From positions 1-23,632 of the forward strand of contig JBBBWG010008925.1 of NCBI GenBank assembly GCA_037176905.1: a DNA stretch of 23,632 nt, given 5' to 3'. The notes under the pieces are model-generated. The model made no database searches, was not told the origin of the DNA, and was given only the letters and a program-made list of their open reading frames with translations. The stretch is from Azolla pinnata (lineage: Eukaryota; Streptophyta; Polypodiopsida; Salviniales; Salviniaceae). This document shows positions 19,431-23,632 of this stretch, piece after piece. Each line of letters starts with the position of its first letter. Within the stretch, counting starts at the first letter, position 1. A program made the translations under genes and the position numbers.

Positions 19431-20340
19431 TATTAGTACCACCGAAGTGGAGTACGTAGCTGCGTCGGACGCAGTGAAGGAAGCGCTTTGGTTCGCACGA
19501 CTAGCCCGCACGTTTCGACAATGTAATTCGAAATGGATTCCGACCGTGTTAAGCGACAGCCAGGGAGCCGTCCGTCGCCTTAGCGAAGTATCCGGTACAT
19601 CACAATGCTTCGAAGCATATCGAGGTTCGATATCACTTCGTTCGGGGTTGCGCAACTAAGGAGATGCTCAGTTTAGAGAAGGTCTCTATGACTGACAACG
19701 TTGCGGACGCGATGACCAAGAGTCTTTCGACGGACCGATTTCGGTCCTTATGCAATCGGATGGGCGTGGAGCTGATTTCGGACTAGCTACAAAGATAGTT
19801 GAAACTTCTATGATGATCGCATTTCTACGATTAATCGGAATTGAGCCCGATCGTAATTTCACGTTTTTTCGTGACTTCTGATCTTCCGTTTATTCGTATT
19901 TTCCGTTTTTTCGTAACTTCCGATTTTCCGTAAGTCTACGACTAATTTTGTCGATGCACGATCGCACTTTCCGATCGCACTATTCCGTAGTATATCAGCC
20001 CCTTTGTAAATCTGTAAAACCTATACATTTCCTTTTTCTTTTACGGATTTTTCGAAACACGCCCATTACGGGAGAGTGTCGAATACGGGCATCTAATGGC
20101 TGTGTTCACACTGTCCATAAATGGACGGGCCATATTTGTAATATGCCGGAATGGCTTGTGCCCTAGCCTGGGGGTATAAATACCAGGCCTGTATGGTCGT
20201 CCAAAGTTGGTTGCTCCAACTCAGTTAATGATAAAGTTCCATTTTGTGCCTATCTCTCTCTCCTATTCTCTCGTGTCCTTGGCCGCCACATCTGACGCTT
20301 CAGATCTGAAGCCTCCTCCTTCTGATCTGATCTTCTCTCA
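19431..20340 (+). mobile_element. Ty1/copia fossil, 3' part: RNase H end, PPT, LTR
   Basis: It starts abruptly at the array edge with the C-terminal part of copia RNase H (STTEVEYVAASDAVKEALW near 19437-19495), then the DSQGA-type block near 19553-19570 and the closing SLEKVSMTDNVADAMTKSL block near 19672-19730, ending at about 19785. An untranslated stretch with many TTCCG/TTTTTCG words follows. A purine tract GGGAGAG abuts TGTCGAATACGG at 20077, the probable start of the 3' LTR. The LTR holds TATAAATA (20175-20182) and CT-rich DNA near 20252-20275. Its right end is not clear (between about 20290 and 20370). All upstream parts of the element are missing, and the remaining coding part is broken. 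Confidence 0.75.
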
Positions 20341-20420
20341 GCATCCACCGACTTCTTGATGCCTCCACCATACTGTTGGAAGCTAGCGCTTGTTCCGCCT
20401 GACAACCTTCGTCGCCAACA

Positions 20421-20806
20421 CCCCTAAATTGCCCTAAACCCTAATTTTCCCCTAAATTAACCCAAAACCCTAATTTTCCCCTAAATTAACCCAAAACCCT
20501 AATTTTCCCCTAAATTAACCCAAAACCCTAAATTTCCCCTAAAAATCCCCTAAATTTTCCCAAATCCCTAAATTTGCCCAAATCCCTAAACCCTAAATTT
20601 GCCCTAAAGTTACCCAAATCCCTAAACCCTAAATTTGCCCTAAAGTTACCCAAAACCCTAAATTTCCCCTAATTTGCCTTAAATTTCCCAAAACCCTAAT
20701 TTGCCCTAAATTTGCCCTAAATTTTCCCTTAGTTGCGACCTTAATTTGCCCTAAACCCTAATTTTCCCTAATTGTCCTGAACTTGCCGAAACCCTAAACC
20801 CAGTTG
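20421..20806 (+). repeat. Degenerate CCCTAAA telomere-like block with 29-bp perfect repeats
   Basis: About 385 bases are built from CCCTAAA, CCCTAATTTT and CCCAAA words. Inside it a 29-bp unit beginning CCCTAATTTTCCCC is repeated perfectly three times (20439-20467, 20468-20496, 20497-20525). A 33-bp unit with TTTGCCCTAAAGTTACCC occurs twice at about 20588-20655. It is not a plain telomere array: the heptamer is mixed with TTTTCCCC and TTTGCCC, so local slippage amplified a short telomere-like seed. Telo-box-like AAACCCTAA occurs several times. It lies just upstream of the CACTA-type ORF, so it may be that element's 5' region. Confidence 0.85.
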
Positions 20807-20859
20807 CCCTCCATTTCAATGTGTGATAGAGGGCTGATAGATCACCGATTCCAGTCACA

Positions 20860-21405
20860 TTGGAGGCTGAGTGGCAGACTTACCATGCTACCATGAAAGA
20901 TTGGCAACATCAGATGACCGATCACTTTGGTGGCATGTCCCCACCAGAGGAGATGGGACCTTATATGACATGGCGCCCTCCTCCGGTCCCGCCAATGAGG
21001 GGTCGGCCTGTCTCATTTGATGCCAGCTTGGCTGCCACTCCTGGTATCGCCACACCCGAGACAGCTAGGAGCACGCCCCTAGGTGGGCCCACCCCACGCG
21101 ACAGCCCTCGTGCTGTCGTGCGGCATGACGTGCAGCGACGCCGTCGCCAATCCACGGACTCCACCGTAGGGAGTCTAGCTATGCCTCCCCCTCACACTAG
21201 GCCTAGGACCGGTTCCACGCCGCACCTCCCATCCCCTGCATCAGCCTCGGCTTCATCGTCACGAGCAAGCCCCACCTTGAGTCAGACTAGATCGAGTCCC
21301 GGCACATCCGCACATCCGCATGTGCGAGCCCTGCCTCTCATAGTTCGGGACGTGGCCGTGGACATGGACGTCGTGGGTGCTGCGGCAGCGGCGATGATGA
21401 TGTAG
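20860..21405 (+). pseudogene. CACTA accessory-type ORF, first part (low-complexity protein)
   Basis: A 181-codon open frame is rich in Pro, Ser, Thr and Arg, with a GPYMTWRPPPVPP segment near residue 32 and a Ser/Pro-rich second half. The given start is not certain: no typical ATG context was identified and the frame may begin earlier. Near the 3' end the neighbouring frame reads SGRGRGHGRR followed by GDDDVDG, a pattern seen in Transposase_24/Ptta-type accessory proteins of plant CACTA elements. This suggests a frameshift at about 21300-21340. GC-rich base use differs strongly from the AT-rich flanks. Identification rests on the general look and on the neighbouring CACTA terminus. Confidence 0.45.
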
Positions 21406-21950
21406 ATGGTAGCGCACACGTCGTCGCTACTAACAGCGATCGAGCTAGTCGGGAGACCCTTGTCGGGAGATTGTATTACACCCTCGACGACGCAGGGGGT
21501 ATCGTGACCAACGGATTGGGTCGAGGCACGTGTTGATATCTGCTCGAGCTGGTCACAGTGCACGTTCGGAACGTGTACGACCCCTGGACTTATAGAGATG
21601 GGGTGATCGAGCACATTATATCCGCATTCAACTCCTGATACCCCATGCCCGAGCACTTGGCGGTCAATTCAGTTTGGCTTCGTCGGATGATACTCAACTA
21701 TATCGCGAACCGTCGGAGCGGGTACACGTGAGCTGCTCGGGCGGTAATAGACAGGGAGGCAGCTGGATTGCTGCCGTGAGACGATGGTGGGCGGCCTCGG
21801 AGCGTCCACAATGCCGAGTGGAGAGCAGCTTTAGCACGAGGGGCGTCAGAACGGTCTGCTCAACATGTCGCTTCGCGTGCGACCCAGATGAGGTCACACT
21901 CGGCATTCAGATGGGGTAGCGGAGGTGTTGCAGCTTTCAGGGCCGAGTTT
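21406..21950 (+). pseudogene. CACTA accessory ORF, middle part (broken)
   Basis: GC-rich sequence in which short open pieces read ETLVGRLYYTLDD, then TVHVRNVYDPW, then VNSVWLRRMILNYIANRRS. They recall the conserved PW....P and R......AR core of plant Transposase_24-type proteins. Stops interrupt the frame at several places. It ends at GAGTTT|GTAAGT, a good splice donor (GT at 21951). Confidence 0.4.
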
Positions 21951-22060
21951 GTAAGTATTTTAGAAAATTATAAATGTTAGGGTAATTAATATAATTAAAA
22001 AAACCCTAAACCCTAATTAAATTTGATCAATGTTTTTCTGATCTAAATGGAGCTGGTCGG
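21951..22060 (+). other. Probable intron of the CACTA accessory gene
   Basis: AT-rich sequence starts GTAAGTATTTT directly after GC-rich coding-like DNA, and GC-rich sequence resumes near 22050. A CCCTAAACCCTAATTAAA telomere-like piece lies within it (about 22002-22019). The acceptor is not certain (candidates around 22047-22050 and 22077-22084). Confidence 0.4.
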
Positions 22061-22404
22061 TCGTTGGCCGTATCCTGAGGAGGAGTATCGTCGATTACAT
22101 CCACGATGAGAGTCCTGGATGTATTTCAGAAGGAGTGATCACGGACGAGCAGCTAATTCTGGGGTTGGGCATACAACCGGAGGAGCGCCCAGGCAATGAT
22201 GCTGACTTCGAGGGCGCCGGAGCCAAAGATTTACTAGATGCTCGCGGGGATCAATTCCTCCAGCAGAACCTAGATCGAAGCGGCGCATCATCGCCAGCCG
22301 GCACCGAGGCAGCCCACACCGACCCCGGTTCTGGACATCATGATACACTAGGGTTAGAAATCTACGATGATAATAAGCCTAGTGAATATGGCCCTTCCCC
22401 TTAG
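22061..22404 (+). pseudogene. CACTA accessory ORF, last part
   Basis: An open stretch ending at TAG (22402-22404) reads VITDEQLILGLGIQPEERP, then an acidic, Gln/Gly-rich tail ending in SEYGPSP. There is no ATG; the frame is open from about 22108, so it is more likely the last exon of the preceding gene than a gene of its own. No domain was recognised in the tail itself. Confidence 0.45.
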
Positions 22405-22606
22405 ATATTTTTTTGGTATTTCTTGTATATTATTAAAGTGTAGTTTAATTCCTCGTTTGTAATATATTTACCCTTGTATAGTTAATGAACACTATTGTAA
22501 TTTATTTGTGAAATTAAATTTGAGATTCCAAATTTTGGGTTTTAAAAATTAAAATTTGTTTTTAATTCACGATCAATATCGTAGTCAGGGTCAGCCATGC
22601 AAATAA
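22405..22606. other. AT-rich 3' flank of the CACTA ORF
   Basis: About 75% A+T with runs such as TATATTATTAAAG, TAATATATTTACC and TTTAAAAATTAAAATTTG. It probably contains the polyadenylation region of the preceding ORF. No gene was seen. Confidence 0.5.
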
Positions 22607-23400
22607 GCGGTAAATTTGCAGCAAACACGCGGCAAATTAGTTGCAAACAGGCGGATAATTCGCAGCTAGCACACGGCAATGTTGCGGCAAGGTTCCGGTA
22701 AAAATCCAGCAAACTCGCGGCAAACTTGCAACAAAATCACGGTAAACTTGCAGCACACTCGCGGCAAATTTGCAGCGAACTCGCGGCAAAGTTCTAGGAA
22801 CATTGTGGTAAATGTGTAGCAAACTTGGGGCAAATTAGCAAAAAAATTGCGGCAAAATTGCAGCCAACTCGTGGCAAATTTGCAGCAGCCACGTGGCAAA
22901 TGTGCAGTAAAACCGGGGTAAATATGCTACAATCTCACGGCAAATTCGAAGCAAGCTCGCGGTAAAGATGTTGCAAACTCGTGGCAAATTTGCAGCAAGC
23001 TCGCGGTAAATATGCTGCAAACTCGCGGCAAATTTGAAGCAAGCTCGTGGTAAATATGTTGCAAACTCGCGGCAAATTACCAGCAAGCTCACGGTAAATA
23101 TGCTACAAACTCGCGGCAAAGTTGCGGAAAACATGCGGAAAACAAGCGGCAATGTCGCGACAATTTGTGCAGCAAAGTGTGCGGCAAATATCCTGAAATT
23201 GGCGCGGTAAAATAGCAGTAATGGTCGCGGCAAACACGCGGATATTGACCGGCAAAATGAGCCTTGAATGTCGCGGTAAAATGCCCGGCAAAACTCGCGG
23301 CAACAGGTGCTTAAATATTCGCGGCAAACACGCGGCAATTTAGTGGTAAAATTTTTCCTAGCTCACGGCAGCGTCGAAGCAAACTCCCGGTAAACTCGCG
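22607..23400. repeat. 22-bp tandem subterminal repeats of the CACTA element
   Basis: The consensus core is GCGGCAAATTTGCAGC plus CAAACTC or AAGCTC. About 23 units follow in exact or near-exact 22-bp phase up to about 23140; later units are irregular, with half units and insertions to about 23400. From about 22920 to 23110 two unit types alternate (GCGGCAAATTTGCAGCAAGC and GCGGTAAATATGCTGCAAAC), making a 44-bp dimer. CACTA elements carry such subterminal repeats as transposase-binding sites. Long minus-strand open frames across it are a by-product of the repeat. Confidence 0.85.
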
Positions 23401-23497
23401 TCGTGGTAAAGCAGAATGTCGTTTACTGCGACTTTCCCGCGACTTTTTCTGGCTGTTCTGCAGAACGATTTTCGCGGCAAATCTCGTGGCAAACTAA

Positions 23498-23513
23498 CAT
23501 TTCCCTTGTAGTG
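23498..23513 (-). repeat. Right terminal inverted repeat of the CACTA element
   Basis: Read inward on the minus strand it is CACTACAAGGGAAATG, close to the usual plant CACTA terminus CACTACAAGAAAA. It directly follows the subterminal repeats. The three bases outside are CCG, one half of the expected 3-bp target duplication; the other half is not in the window. Confidence 0.8.
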
Positions 23514-23632
23514 CCGAAATCCTTTCACTACGATTCGCGCCTTATACTTCGCACGGAGGAATCAGACACTTGTTTGAGTCGGAAGACCCATTTGCACGGA
23601 AGTGCTTTCCGATTCCGCGGAAGTTCCACCAG
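23514..23632. other. Flank outside the CACTA terminus
   Basis: 119 bases of moderate GC content with no open frame, repeat or element recognised. They should be the insertion target, possibly another repeat. Confidence 0.4.

Larger units (their letters stand above)
20421..23513 (+). mobile_element. CACTA (En/Spm-like) DNA transposon, right part
   Basis: The right end is clear: an array of 22-bp subterminal repeats (22607-23400) followed by CATTTCCCTTGTAGTG at 23498-23513, the complement of a CACTACAAG-type terminus. Upstream lie remnants of an open frame of the accessory type seen in plant CACTA elements (20860-22404). No left terminus CACTACAAGGGAAATG occurs in the window, so the left part is lost, or cut by the copia fossil ending near 20340. 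The left limit given is only the start of the repeat block. No TNPD-type transposase catalytic domain was seen. If this is one unit it is a non-autonomous derivative. Confidence 0.65.

Noticed and set aside
13050-20340. One single copia element from the LTR at 13050 to the LTR at 20077, split by later insertions
   Set aside because: The two LTR-like parts share no recognisable sequence, so they are not a pair; two separate fossils fit better.
22637-23338. Long minus-strand open frames with repeated LPRVC..FAA residues, looking like a Cys-rich repeat protein
   Set aside because: They are translations of the 22-bp subterminal repeat; three units make 22 codons, so open frames arise by chance and in more than one frame.

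Overview
The window looks like nuclear DNA of a land plant. The evidence is a plant-type L1 LINE, several Ty1/copia fossils, a CACTA transposon end, degenerate CCCTAAA telomere-type repeats and a plant-like tRNA-Asp sequence. The one well-supported host gene is a four-exon MORN-repeat gene on the minus strand whose predicted 233-aa product resembles animal MORN3, a protein linked to sperm and flagella. If it is the orthologue, the plant probably has swimming sperm (bryophyte, lycophyte, fern, cycad or Ginkgo). A fern or lycophyte would fit best, but the species cannot be named from this sequence.

Layout. 1-1750 is a patchwork of LTR-retrotransposon debris: two outward-unrelated LTR-like promoters on opposite strands and a minus-strand copia reverse-transcriptase remnant. 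1795-6290 is a decayed plus-strand L1-type LINE (zinc knuckle, endonuclease C-terminal part, reverse transcriptase, zf-RVT tail). 6290-8043 is non-coding with one 120-135 bp tandem duplication. 8044-10498 (minus) is the MORN3-like gene; a non-coding first exon may lie near 12896-13010, next to an ACGTAT-rich palindromic stretch. 13050-14803 is the 5' part of a copia fossil (LTR, primer-binding site, leader, start of gag), cut at 14804 by a fragment of a CACTA-type element. 15062-15320 is an AT-rich ATGCAT-type minisatellite.

15347-19430 is the most unusual part: a tandem array of 13 units, each carrying on the minus strand a sequence derived from tRNA-Asp(GTC). Spacings alternate at about 285 and 346 bp, giving a dimer of about 630 bp. 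Nine units keep a recognisable full 72-nt tRNA-Asp sequence, and most keep a CCA directly after it. Four alternate units keep only the D/anticodon half. This reads as a tRNA-derived SINE or retroposed tRNA that became a satellite with a higher-order repeat.

19431-20340 is the 3' part of another copia fossil (end of RNase H, polypurine tract, LTR). 20421-20806 is a degenerate telomere-like repeat block. 20860-22404 holds broken open reading frames of a type found in CACTA elements. 22607-23400 is an array of 22-bp repeats, and 23498-23513 is a CACTA terminal inverted repeat, so 20421-23513 is best read as the right part of a CACTA transposon. Apart from the MORN gene, nothing here looks like a working host gene.
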